A DNA stretch of 64,000 bases from Flagellimonas onchidii (GTDB lineage Bacteria > Bacteroidota > Bacteroidia > Flavobacteriales > Flavobacteriaceae): assembly GCF_004804315.1 (NCBI RefSeq), contig NZ_SRXX01000011.1, positions 1-64,000 of the forward strand. Direction: 5' to 3'. The notes below the pieces were generated by a model. It ran no database searches. It saw nothing but the letters and a program-made list of their open reading frames with translations, and was not told the DNA's origin. Each line of letters begins with the position of its first letter. Position 1 is the first letter of the stretch. Made by a program: the position numbers and the translations under genes. Shown here piece after piece: positions 16,327-24,216 of the stretch.

Positions 16327-16800
16327 ATGAAAGCCTCCACCATTGCTCAACTTAAAAAGGAGCTACAACACCGTAACCCAGATGAGCTTTTATCACTTTG
16401 TTTGCGTTTGGCCAGGTTTAAAAAAGAAAACAAGGAACTCCTAACGTACCTACTTTTTGAAGCAGATCATGAAGCTGGTTTTATTGAAAGTGTTAAATCT
16501 GAAATTGATGAGCAGTTTACTGAAATCAATACCAACAGTTTCTTCTACATTAAAAAAAGTGTCCGAAAAATTTTGCGCAATATTAAAAAATATATCCGCT
16601 ATTCCGGTAACAAGGAAACCGAAGTGGAGCTTTTGTTGTATTTCTGCCAAAAACTGAAGGATTTTAGACCCTCAATAAAACGCAATGTAGCATTAAGCAA
16701 TTTGTACGATAGGCAATTGGTCTTTATCGAAAAGAAAATTAGTGCATTGCATGAGGATTTACAGTACGATTTTGGGCAAATTCTAGAAAGTTTAAAATAG
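16327..16800 (+). CDS. Hypothetical helical protein, 157 aa
   Basis: Not recognised. A soluble, mostly alpha-helical, lysine-rich protein without signal peptide or membrane segments. A first region (MKASTIAQLKKELQHRNPDE LLSLCLRLARFKKENKELL in two halves) looks like a helical bundle, and the centre KKSVRKILRNIKKYIRYSGN is strongly basic, which could contact nucleic acid or membranes. It begins 1 bp after the SDR stop codon and is surely in the same operon, but this says little about its job. Confidence 0.65.
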   Translation: MKASTIAQLKKELQHRNPDELLSLCLRLARFKKENKELLTYLLFEADHEAGFIESVKSEIDEQFTEINTNSFFYIKKSVRKILRNIKKYIRYSGNKETEVELLLYFCQKLKDFRPSIKRNVALSNLYDRQLVFIEKKISALHEDLQYDFGQILESLK

Positions 16801-16864
16801 CAACAGGCAACCTAAAGCACCTCAAAAGCGTCTTTTTTAGTAAAGAACCTTCATCAATCGAAAA

Positions 16865-17563
16865 ATGGAAGTAAATAACAAAACCGCACGCCTGGCCGGT
16901 CTCCTTTATTTTTTAGTAGTAATCACAGGAATATTTAGTTTGTTATATGTCCCCTCAAAGCTTATTGTTTGGGATAATCCTTCAATAACAGTTGAAAACA
17001 TTAAAGCTTCGGAAGGTCTATTTCGTTTAGAAATTTTAAGCGGTCTCCTCTGTTACCTTTTCTTCCTTCTATTACCTTTAGTACTCTACCAATTATTTAA
17101 AAAAACAAATAAAATTGTCGCCATAACAATGGTGGTGTTGGCAGTGGCGAGTGTTCCTATCTCATTTGGTAATATGGTGCATAAATTGGATATTCTTTCC
17201 CTGCTCAGCGGGGCTGAATATCTAAAAGCGTATACTCCAAATCAGATTCAGGCCCAGGTAATGTTAGCCTTAGAATCGTATAATTCGGGCAACTTGATAG
17301 CTCAAACCTTTTGGGGACTGTGGCTATTCCCATTCGGATATCTCGTTTTTAAATCTGGATTTTTACCTAAGCTTCTGGGCATTTTCTTAATGGTAGGTAG
17401 TATTGGATATTTTCTGGATTTTGTAGGTCGCATCGTATGCTCCGATTTTGGCAGTCTCGGGATAGCAGACTATTTAACCATCCCTGCTAGCATCGGTGAA
17501 ATTGGAACCTGTCTTTGGTTACTGATTATGGGAATCAAGCTGAAAAAATCGACTGCTGAATAA
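16865..17563 (+). CDS. DUF4386 multi-pass membrane protein
   Basis: 232 residues with about six hydrophobic segments (near 10-28, 56-78, 84-100, 140-160, 168-190 and 205-225). The N-terminal KTARLAGLLYFLVVITGIFS matches the start typical of DUF4386 proteins, and the later GSIGYFLDFVGR and PASIGEIGTCLWLLIMGIK segments fit too. Function unknown. It is followed 67 bp later by an AraC regulator, a common pairing of such small membrane proteins with regulators. Confidence 0.82.
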   Translation: MEVNNKTARLAGLLYFLVVITGIFSLLYVPSKLIVWDNPSITVENIKASEGLFRLEILSGLLCYLFFLLLPLVLYQLFKKTNKIVAITMVVLAVASVPISFGNMVHKLDILSLLSGAEYLKAYTPNQIQAQVMLALESYNSGNLIAQTFWGLWLFPFGYLVFKSGFLPKLLGIFLMVGSIGYFLDFVGRIVCSDFGSLGIADYLTIPASIGEIGTCLWLLIMGIKLKKSTAE

Positions 17564-17630
17564 GCGGTATTCGTATTTGGGATATTTAATTTTAAAACTT
17601 TACTTTCATAGAGAGTAATTTTTCCTCTAG

Positions 17631-18548
17631 GTGATATCCCAGTATTCCACATTGCAAGACTACTGCAAGGCCATTAATATTCCGCCTCCAAAACGGGATG
17701 ATTTTGATATTCGAAGTTTTCAAGAAAACATGCCGTCGGTAGTTCATAAAATGCCTCCTTTCAAACATGAATTTTATGCTATTGCCCTAAAGTTGGAAGG
17801 AAGCGGCAAAGCCATTTCGGGACATCATGAAAGCTTGGAAGGATCCACCGTTTTTTTTAATTCCCCGTTCCAAATCATCTCATGGGATATAGCACCGGAT
17901 TGGGAAGGCTATTATATCATTTTCACCAAAGATTTTATAGCTAAGTCCAAACACTTGTTGCACTTATTGGATGAATTCTCGTTCCTCAAAATTGACAAAG
18001 CCATTCCATTTGCGGTAGATGCCAAAGAAGCATTGCCAATACTTAGTGTGTTCCAGAATATCTACGAGGAACTTCAGAATGAAAAAGCGGATAGCCTCCT
18101 AATGCTGGAAGCTCAGGTACTGCTTTTGTTGAATTATGTAAAACGATATTTTAACTTAAAGGTCGATTCCAACGAAGCCTCAAAAGCCATTCGGAAAACG
18201 GATGTTAAGCTACTGTCAAGATTTCAAACACTTATTGAGACCCAGCTTCGTTCCGATGCACCATTGGGAAAAGGTAAAACACATTCCCCAAGCTACTATG
18301 CCAATCAACTGGGCATCCATCCCAACCATTTGAACACTATTGTCAAGAGCATTACACAACATACGGCAAAGCAACATGTTCACGAACATTTACTTCGATT
18401 GGCCAAATCCCGATTGCTCCAAACCGATATGAGTGTCAAGGAAATTGCCTATTCCCTACATTTTGATTCTCCGAACAACTTCAGCAGTTTTTTTAAAAAA
18501 TACACTGGAAAAACACCAAATTCCTTCAGAAAGGAAGCGATTCTTTGA
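17631..18548 (+). CDS. AraC-family transcriptional regulator
   Basis: 305-residue activator with a cupin-like N-terminal sensor (about residues 20-170, including PPFKHEFYAIALKLEGSGKA) and a C-terminal double helix-turn-helix (about 205-303: YYANQLGIHPNHLNTIVKSI, then MSVKEIAYSLHFDSPNNFSS FFKKYTGKTPNSFRK). The GTG start at 17631 gives the usual N-terminus (MISQYSTLQDYCKAINIPPP). Its four following genes on the same strand (two NTF2-like proteins and a hydrolase) are the natural regulatory candidates. Ligand unknown. Confidence 0.9.
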   Translation: MISQYSTLQDYCKAINIPPPKRDDFDIRSFQENMPSVVHKMPPFKHEFYAIALKLEGSGKAISGHHESLEGSTVFFNSPFQIISWDIAPDWEGYYIIFTKDFIAKSKHLLHLLDEFSFLKIDKAIPFAVDAKEALPILSVFQNIYEELQNEKADSLLMLEAQVLLLLNYVKRYFNLKVDSNEASKAIRKTDVKLLSRFQTLIETQLRSDAPLGKGKTHSPSYYANQLGIHPNHLNTIVKSITQHTAKQHVHEHLLRLAKSRLLQTDMSVKEIAYSLHFDSPNNFSSFFKKYTGKTPNSFRKEAIL

Positions 18549-18629
18549 TTTTTAGAGTTCTTGCTTTGATTTTATAAATCCATTCCTATGGGTGCTTTGG
18601 ACATTTGTACTGTTCAAAATTTACAACCC

Positions 18630-19139
18630 ATGAAAAAGTTGATATCCCTTTTTGCATTCACAATTTGTTTAACCCTAAACGCTCAAGAAATGGAACAATC
18701 CCATGTACAAACTGCTGTAACAAAATTGTTTGTTGCGACTGACCAACAAGATTGGTCATTGGTCGAGGAACAATTCACTGACAAGGTAAATCTAGATTAC
18801 TCATCCATGACAGGAAACCCAGCCGCAGAAGTTTCACCAAGTGAAATCACATCGGGTTGGAAAACGGTTTTACCCGGTTTCACCCACACCCATCATCAAC
18901 TTGGAAATTTTATAACAGCGATAGAAAATGACAAAGCCCATGTATTTGTATATGGTACCGCCTCGCATTTTCTAGAGGATGAAAACGGAAATGTTTGGAC
19001 CGTTATCGGTTCTTATGATTTCGATTTGATAAAAACCGGAGGCGACTGGAAAATCACCTCTATGACCTTTAACTACAAGTTTCAAGATGGTAATGGTGGA
19101 TTAATTCAAAAAGCTATAGAAAATGTCAATAAAAAATAA
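18630..19139 (+). CDS. Exported SnoaL/NTF2-like protein
   Basis: Residues 1-19 (MKKLISLFAFTICLTLNAQ) are a signal peptide, followed by one NTF2-like cone domain (VQTAVTKLFVATDQQDWSLV ... HTHHQLGNFITAIENDKAHV ... TGGDWKITSMTFNYKF). This fold binds or isomerises small ligands; the catalytic residues are not diagnosable. The start at 18630 is chosen because the signal peptide begins there; 14 upstream in-frame codons are ignored. The 3' end overlaps the next NTF2-like gene by 17 bp. Confidence 0.8.
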   Translation: MKKLISLFAFTICLTLNAQEMEQSHVQTAVTKLFVATDQQDWSLVEEQFTDKVNLDYSSMTGNPAAEVSPSEITSGWKTVLPGFTHTHHQLGNFITAIENDKAHVFVYGTASHFLEDENGNVWTVIGSYDFDLIKTGGDWKITSMTFNYKFQDGNGGLIQKAIENVNKK

Positions 19140-19653
19140 GCTAACAGGACTATCAGTAATCATTTTGGGACTTGTGTTGCTCTCATGCAATTCCAAGTCA
19201 CCAAATAACAACACAACAACTATGGACATACAGATTGCAACCCAGAACAAAGAGACCGTTAAAAAGTTCTTTAAAGCCCTGGAAAATGAAGATGTCAACA
19301 GCTTGGTAAATCTTTTTGCAAAAGATGCCGAACACATCAACCCATACCATTCCGATTTGTTTCCTAAAGGAGCCAAAGGAAAAGATGGAATCCGTACCTA
19401 CTGGACTCCTGTTTTTCCAAACTTCGATGGTATGGAATTTCCAATAGAGGACCTTTACGCCATGGAAGACCCGAACATCGTATTCGCAAAATACAAAGGC
19501 GATATCAAACTGAAGAATGATGCCGGTGTTTACAGCAACGATTATTACTCCACCTTTAAGTTTAATGGTTCAGGAGAAATCATTGAATACGTAGAAATTT
19601 TTAATCCCATTGTAGCCGCTCGTGGTTTTGGATTATTGGACCAAATAAAATAA
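19123..19653 (+). CDS. SnoaL/NTF2-like lipoprotein
   Basis: 176 residues. A lipoprotein signal peptide ends in the lipobox LLSC (Cys22), so the protein is membrane-tethered. The following NTF2-like domain (NKETVKKFFKALENEDVNSL VNLFAKDAEHINPYHSDLFP in two parts) is the SnoaL/ketosteroid-isomerase type, with ending IIEYVEIFNPIVAARGFGLL. It overlaps the previous NTF2-like gene by 17 bp and is followed 5 bp later by an alpha/beta-hydrolase lipoprotein. The tandem suggests a small extracytoplasmic pathway under the AraC regulator at 17631. Confidence 0.82.
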   Translation: MSIKNKLTGLSVIILGLVLLSCNSKSPNNNTTTMDIQIATQNKETVKKFFKALENEDVNSLVNLFAKDAEHINPYHSDLFPKGAKGKDGIRTYWTPVFPNFDGMEFPIEDLYAMEDPNIVFAKYKGDIKLKNDAGVYSNDYYSTFKFNGSGEIIEYVEIFNPIVAARGFGLLDQIK

Positions 19654-19658
19654 AAAAC

Positions 19659-20690
19659 ATGAAAACGTACATTTTAACCTTAGTTGCGGCAACATGCTTG
19701 TTAGGCTGCAACAGAAACAAAAAAGAAGTCAAATCGGAAAATTCGAAAGAACAAATAGAAACGTCAAATCAAGAACAGATGAAAAAAGTAAATTTTAAAA
19801 GTGAAGGATTGAATTTAGTGGGAAACCTTTACTATCCCAATAATTATAAAGAAGGTTCCACCCATCCCGCAGTTGTCGTTTCTGGAAGCTGGACCACCGT
19901 AAAAGAGCAAATGGCAGGGCTATATGCCGAAAGACTTGCTGAAAAAGGTTTGATCACTTTAGCTTTTGATTTTCGAAATTTCGGCGAGAGTGAAGGTCTC
20001 CCTCGAGTTTATGAAAGTCCTACTTTAAAAATCAAGGACATTGAGAACGCAGTTGCCTTCCTAAAAACATTACCTGAAGTGGACAGCGATCATATTGGAG
20101 CATTTGGAGTGTGCGCAGGTTCTATGTACACCTTGATGGCATCGGCGGAAGATGCTGATATTAAAGCTGTGGCTACCGTTGCTTCATGGTTGCATGATGG
20201 AGAGGCCGTTAAACTGTTCTATGGTGGCGAAGAAGGAGTTCAACAAAGAATAACTGCTGCACAAAATGCCAAAAAGCGTTTTGCCGAAACTGGGGAAATC
20301 GAATATATACCCGCAATTTCCACCACTGATGAAAGTGCTGCCATGTTCGGGGAGTTTGATTACTATTTAAATCCTGAGCGCGGAGCTATCCCCGAATGGA
20401 ATGCAGACCAATTTGCCGTTGCTACTTGGGAAGATTGGTTGACCCTTGACCCATTTCCTGCTGCTGCAAAATTGAACAAGCCTGTTTTTATGGTTCATAG
20501 TGATGGTAGTGTTTTGCCTGATTATACCCGAAAATTTTACGAGGCCATCCCTTCGGAGGATAAGGAATTGCTTTGGGTAGATACGGAACTGCCTTCGCCC
20601 ACGCACCAATTTTCTTTCTATGACCAAGAGGAAGAAGTTTCCCTTGCCGTAAATGCCGTTGGGAAATTCTTTAATGAAAAATTGAAATAG
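19659..20690 (+). CDS. Alpha/beta-hydrolase lipoprotein with Cys nucleophile
   Basis: 343 residues. The lipobox LLGC (Cys17) follows a signal peptide. The hydrolase core begins around residue 50. The nucleophile elbow reads FGVCAGSMY (G-x-C-x-G) with Cys in place of Ser, as in dienelactone-hydrolase-like and YcjY-like proteins. The acid and His are plausibly in FMVHSDGSVLPD and SPTHQFSFYD. It is the last gene of the AraC-NTF2-NTF2-hydrolase cluster. Substrate unknown; a role in detoxifying or breaking down an ester or lactone outside the cytoplasm is inferred. Confidence 0.82.
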   Translation: MKTYILTLVAATCLLGCNRNKKEVKSENSKEQIETSNQEQMKKVNFKSEGLNLVGNLYYPNNYKEGSTHPAVVVSGSWTTVKEQMAGLYAERLAEKGLITLAFDFRNFGESEGLPRVYESPTLKIKDIENAVAFLKTLPEVDSDHIGAFGVCAGSMYTLMASAEDADIKAVATVASWLHDGEAVKLFYGGEEGVQQRITAAQNAKKRFAETGEIEYIPAISTTDESAAMFGEFDYYLNPERGAIPEWNADQFAVATWEDWLTLDPFPAAAKLNKPVFMVHSDGSVLPDYTRKFYEAIPSEDKELLWVDTELPSPTHQFSFYDQEEEVSLAVNAVGKFFNEKLK

Positions 20691-20746
20691 CAAGGGTTAA
20701 CCGAGATTAGTATCCGTGTTTTGGTCTCAAGCTGAAGCGCGGATAT

Positions 20747-21946
20747 CTATTTCCTATTCTTTTTAAACCATAAAAAACCTAATCCTACCAAAGCTAGCAC
20801 AGTACAAGCATACATTGTAACAGGAATGTTTTGATACTGGTCTTGATAGTACCATCCCGATAAAAGGGCTCCCAACCCTATGCCCGCTTCAAGAGCAATA
20901 AACATGGTCGCAATACCTTTTCCTCGCTGTTCTTCGGGACTCAAATCCACGGTCCATGCGTTCAATGCTGGAGAAAGAACTCCCATAGAAAGTCCATATA
21001 TAGCAGCGGCGAACAACAATCCATTAGTTGTTTGAAAAAATGCCATAATTAGCAGGGCGAAACACAGCAAAATAAGTCCTATCATGGTGACCACTTTACG
21101 TCCTATTCTATCCGAGACTTTCCCTGCCAAAAAACGAATGGTCAATGAAGCAATGGTGAATACCATAAAAAAACTTCCCTTATTCCGTATACCCAGATAG
21201 TCACTCCAATCCGGAATCAATGTCAACACCATTCCAAACGCAAAATAGGATAAGAAAGTAATGATCGCGGGTGTCATCACTTTCAATGAAATGATATCCT
21301 TACTTGAAATTTTGAGCATTGAGAAGGTGAATGACTTTACATTATCTAAAGTCTCTCGAAGTTTATAAATCAATAAAATAGATATCAATGCCATGACAGA
21401 TGAACTGTGAAACAGCACATCATATGAATAATGAAGTTTGATAGTGCTACCAATAGCGGGACCTAGCGCCAAACCACATGTAAAAAATACGCCTTGAATG
21501 CCAAAAGCTTCGCCCCAACGCTGGGCGGGAACTATATCGGCAACATAAGCTGCAATAGCAGTTGGCGTAAAACCTGTGGAAAATCCGTGAACTAACCGCA
21601 AGAACAAAAAACCGGCAACAGTAGTCAAAACTGGATATAGAAATCCACAAACTACACAGACCAATGCGCCAAAAATCATGACGGGTTTACGTCCTATCTT
21701 ATCCGTTAGCACCCCACTAAAGGGGCGAGAAAGCCCTGCAGTCAATGTAAATAAAGCAATGATAAGGCCAATGTATTTAGAACCGCCTAGCCCAGAAAGA
21801 TACCCTGGCAATTCAGGAATAAGCATATTATAACTGCTAGAGAAGAGCAGAGAACTCAAACACAATAATCCAAATCTAAGATTGTAGATCGGGTGTACTT
21901 TATTTGGTCTGGTAATGCTATCTTGTAGGTTCATATTTGACACCAA
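20747..21946 (-). CDS. Major facilitator superfamily transporter
   Basis: 399 residues with twelve predicted membrane helices. The MFS motif A is visible as GVLTDKIGRKPV between helices 2 and 3 (about residues 79-90), and a second copy-like GKVSDRIGRKVV follows helix 8. RLVHGFSTGFTPTAIAAYVAD resembles motif of drug-efflux MFS (EmrD/Bcr-like). Met5 (21934) is an equally plausible start. It is divergent from a Crp-like regulator 53 bp away, which may control it. Substrate unknown. Confidence 0.88.
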   Translation of the reverse strand: MVSNMNLQDSITRPNKVHPIYNLRFGLLCLSSLLFSSSYNMLIPELPGYLSGLGGSKYIGLIIALFTLTAGLSRPFSGVLTDKIGRKPVMIFGALVCVVCGFLYPVLTTVAGFLFLRLVHGFSTGFTPTAIAAYVADIVPAQRWGEAFGIQGVFFTCGLALGPAIGSTIKLHYSYDVLFHSSSVMALISILLIYKLRETLDNVKSFTFSMLKISSKDIISLKVMTPAIITFLSYFAFGMVLTLIPDWSDYLGIRNKGSFFMVFTIASLTIRFLAGKVSDRIGRKVVTMIGLILLCFALLIMAFFQTTNGLLFAAAIYGLSMGVLSPALNAWTVDLSPEEQRGKGIATMFIALEAGIGLGALLSGWYYQDQYQNIPVTMYACTVLALVGLGFLWFKKNRK

Positions 21947-21999
21947 AGAAATAGCCCCTTTTTGAATTTGAAAAGGACATTTGTCCCAACCTTCAAAAA

Positions 22000-22554
22000 A
22001 TGATACGCATCAATACCGAACTACTGAATTATATCACCCGGTTGCATTGCTCCGGAGATTATCCCATGATTGTGGAGGGGGAAGCTCAAGCTGGAGAAAA
22101 GATCATTGTGCAAAAAACCAAGGTCTTTGCACTATACATTATTAAAACTGGAATGGTCAAATGTTATCATACCATTGATACTGGCACTTATTTTATACAA
22201 GAGTTTTTTGGAGAGGGCGAGCCTTTTGGTGAGATTGAAATCTTTACTGGGGAATTTAGTTTTTGCACGGTTGAGGCCCTTACCCCGATTTCCTATTTTA
22301 AGATTTCCAAGACCGATTTAGAAGAACTTGTCAAAAAAGATGCTGCTTTTAATAGTCTTTTGTTTAAAATGATGGCTTCCAAAATTAGGTATACGGCAGT
22401 GAGACATTCGTACAATCAATCGCATTCCTTGAAATTGAATCTAAAAAGATTGACAGATGACTTTCCAGATCTATTGGAAAAAATTTCAAAGACCGATATT
22501 GCCAACTACCTCGGCATCACGGTGAGAAGCTTGAATCGGGTTTTGAAAAATTAG
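22000..22554 (+). CDS. Crp/Fnr-family regulator
   Basis: 184 residues, slightly short for the family. Residues about 15-120 form the cyclic-nucleotide-binding beta-roll (GMVKCYHTIDTGTYFIQEFF GEGEPFGEIEIFTGEF in two parts). A long dimer helix follows, then a short C-terminal helix-turn-helix (SKTDIANYLGITVRSLNRVL). The phosphate-binding cassette lacks a clear RxA arginine, so cAMP binding is doubtful. It is divergent from the MFS transporter, suggesting local control. Confidence 0.85.
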   Translation: MIRINTELLNYITRLHCSGDYPMIVEGEAQAGEKIIVQKTKVFALYIIKTGMVKCYHTIDTGTYFIQEFFGEGEPFGEIEIFTGEFSFCTVEALTPISYFKISKTDLEELVKKDAAFNSLLFKMMASKIRYTAVRHSYNQSHSLKLNLKRLTDDFPDLLEKISKTDIANYLGITVRSLNRVLKN

Positions 22555-22559
22555 TTGGG

Positions 22560-23381
22560 TTACCCAAGACCCACATCCAACATCATCATAATGATAAATC
22601 CACCGATAAAGCCCATGGTGGCAATGTCAGTGTATTTGTCTCTCTGAGTTTCTGGAATCACCTCTTCCACCACCACAAAAATCATGGCTCCGGCCGCGAA
22701 AGAAAGCGCATAGGGTAAAATAGGTTCAAAAGTGAGCACGGCCCAAGCCCCCAAAACGGCTGCAATGGGTTCTACCATGGCCGAAGCCTGTCCGTACATA
22801 AAGCTTTTTTTTCTACTCAGACCCTGTCTACGCAATGGCATAGCTACGGCAAATCCTTCTGGAAAGTTTTGAAGCCCAATTCCCAATGCCAATGCAACGG
22901 CACCACCGATGGTCGCCCCATCAAAACCAGCGGCCACGCCTCCAAAAAGTACTCCTACGGCCAATCCCTCCGGAATGTTGTGCAACGTAATAGCGAGAGT
23001 CAATAAAGTGGTTCTGTGCCAAGGTGTCTTTACTCCTTCAGCTTCGCTTTCCTTAAAATTGATATGCAAATGGGGCAATACTTTATCCAGTCCGAAGATA
23101 AAAGCGGCTCCTAAAAGAAACCCAACCGCGGCTGGAATCACTTTCACAAAACCTTCGCCTTCGCTCATTTCAATTCCAGGTGCCAATAAACTCCAAAAAC
23201 TGGCAGCCACCATCACTCCACCTGTAAAGCCTAACATGCCATCTAAAACTGCCCGGTTCATTCCCTTAAAGAAAAAGACCAAAGCTGCTCCAGCAGCGGT
23301 TAAGCCCCAAGTAAAAAGCGTGGCATAAAATGCTGCTAAGATTGGGTCTATGCTTTCAAAATATTGGATTATTTCTTCCAT
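22560..23381 (-). CDS. ZIP-family divalent metal transporter
   Basis: 273-residue ZupT/ZIP-type carrier for zinc, iron or manganese. About eight membrane helices are visible. Helix 4 and 5 metal motifs are HNIPEGLAVGV and NFPEGFAVAMPL, where His and Glu ligands line the transport path. The start codon overlaps the stop of the upstream mntR-like gene by one base, so the regulator and transporter are translated together. With the TonB receptor divergent from the regulator, the three genes form a metal uptake module. Confidence 0.92.
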   Translation of the reverse strand: MEEIIQYFESIDPILAAFYATLFTWGLTAAGAALVFFFKGMNRAVLDGMLGFTGGVMVAASFWSLLAPGIEMSEGEGFVKVIPAAVGFLLGAAFIFGLDKVLPHLHINFKESEAEGVKTPWHRTTLLTLAITLHNIPEGLAVGVLFGGVAAGFDGATIGGAVALALGIGLQNFPEGFAVAMPLRRQGLSRKKSFMYGQASAMVEPIAAVLGAWAVLTFEPILPYALSFAAGAMIFVVVEEVIPETQRDKYTDIATMGFIGGFIIMMMLDVGLG

Positions 23382-24037
23382 TAATCGTTCAGTTTTACGT
23401 AAAGATTAGATGCTATTTGGTGTGAGATATGAAGTTGTTTCTCGTCCATTTGAATATGGAGCGATTGATCAAACTCTTCCTTTTCAAGAATTTCAATGGT
23501 TTTTCCCAAGGCAATACCGTTTTTGTCGAGAAATTTCAAAAAGGTCGATGAAGTATCCTTCACCCCAACACAAACCCCTTTGGTATTAATATCGACCTCG
23601 CTCAACAATTGCTTGTCCCGCTCCATAAATTTTCCATCCTTGCTGGGAATGGGATCGCCATGGGGGTCATATTTGGGAAAATCGAGCAATTCGTCAATCT
23701 TATCAATGAGCTTTTCACTTTTGATATGCTCCAATTGCTCAGCCACCTCGTGTACCTCATCCCAAGAAAAATCAAGTTTCTTGACCAAAAAAACTTCCCA
23801 AAGACGATGCTTTCGGATAATTGAAAGTGCAGTTTTCACCCCGATATCCGTCAAGGAAACGCCTTGGTACTTTTTATAATGTACCAATCCTTTTTCGGCC
23901 AACTTCCGGGCCATATCGGTAACCGAAGAAGGTTTGGTTTCCATCTGTTCGGCAATGGCATTGGTAGCAACTGTGATAGAATTGCTTCCGCCCAAATGAA
24001 AGATGGTTTTTATGTAATTCTCCTCTGATCGGGTCAT
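23381..24037 (-). CDS. DtxR/MntR-family metal-dependent repressor
   Basis: 218 residues. The N-terminal winged helix (MTRSEENYIKTIFHLGG ... ETKPSSVTDMARKLAEKGLV) is followed by the dimer/metal domain with HRLWEVFLVKKLDFSWDEVH and EQLEHIKSEKL (ligands Glu, His and others), and a C-terminal FeoA/SH3-like domain (about 145-218). It is co-translated with the ZIP transporter and divergent from a TonB receptor whose promoter contains a TTTAG-N6-CTAAA repeat. MntR- or IdeR-like; which metal it senses cannot be told. Confidence 0.92.
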   Translation of the reverse strand: MTRSEENYIKTIFHLGGSNSITVATNAIAEQMETKPSSVTDMARKLAEKGLVHYKKYQGVSLTDIGVKTALSIIRKHRLWEVFLVKKLDFSWDEVHEVAEQLEHIKSEKLIDKIDELLDFPKYDPHGDPIPSKDGKFMERDKQLLSEVDINTKGVCVGVKDTSSTFLKFLDKNGIALGKTIEILEKEEFDQSLHIQMDEKQLHISHQIASNLYVKLND

Positions 24038-24050
24038 AGCTTATTAAAAT

Positions 24051-24135
24051 GTCACCTCGAAGTCATCCTGAGCATGTCGAAGGAGCGAGCGAGAGGTCAT
24101 TATCTTTTGTAGTTCTCGACTGCGCTCGAACTGAC
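24051..24135. repeat. Dispersed palindromic repeat, copy A
   Basis: Begins GTCACCTCGA and ends TCGAACTGAC, which are near-perfect inverted copies of each other, with internal short inverted stretches such as CTGAGCATGTCGAAGG and TTCTCGACTGCGCTCGAA. Copies B (27668) and C (30277) share the same ends. Related dispersed repeats are familiar in Flavobacteriaceae intergenic regions. Confidence 0.6.
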
Positions 24136-24184
24136 CATAAATTTAATTTTTCCAAAAATACATTTTTATTTATAAAAACAAATT

Positions 24185-24200
24185 TTTAGTTTTGTCTAAA
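24185..24200 (+). promoter_or_regulatory. Promoter box with overlapping candidate DtxR-type operator
   Basis: TAGTTTTG (24187-24194) matches TAnnTTTG and lies 22 bp before the TTG start of the TonB receptor. TTTAG-TTTTGT-CTAAA (24185-24200) is a 5+6+5 inverted repeat exactly over that box, resembling the TTAGG..CCTAA style of DtxR-family sites. Binding would block transcription. Confidence 0.4.
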
Positions 24201-24216
24201 TTTAAATTTACTGAAA

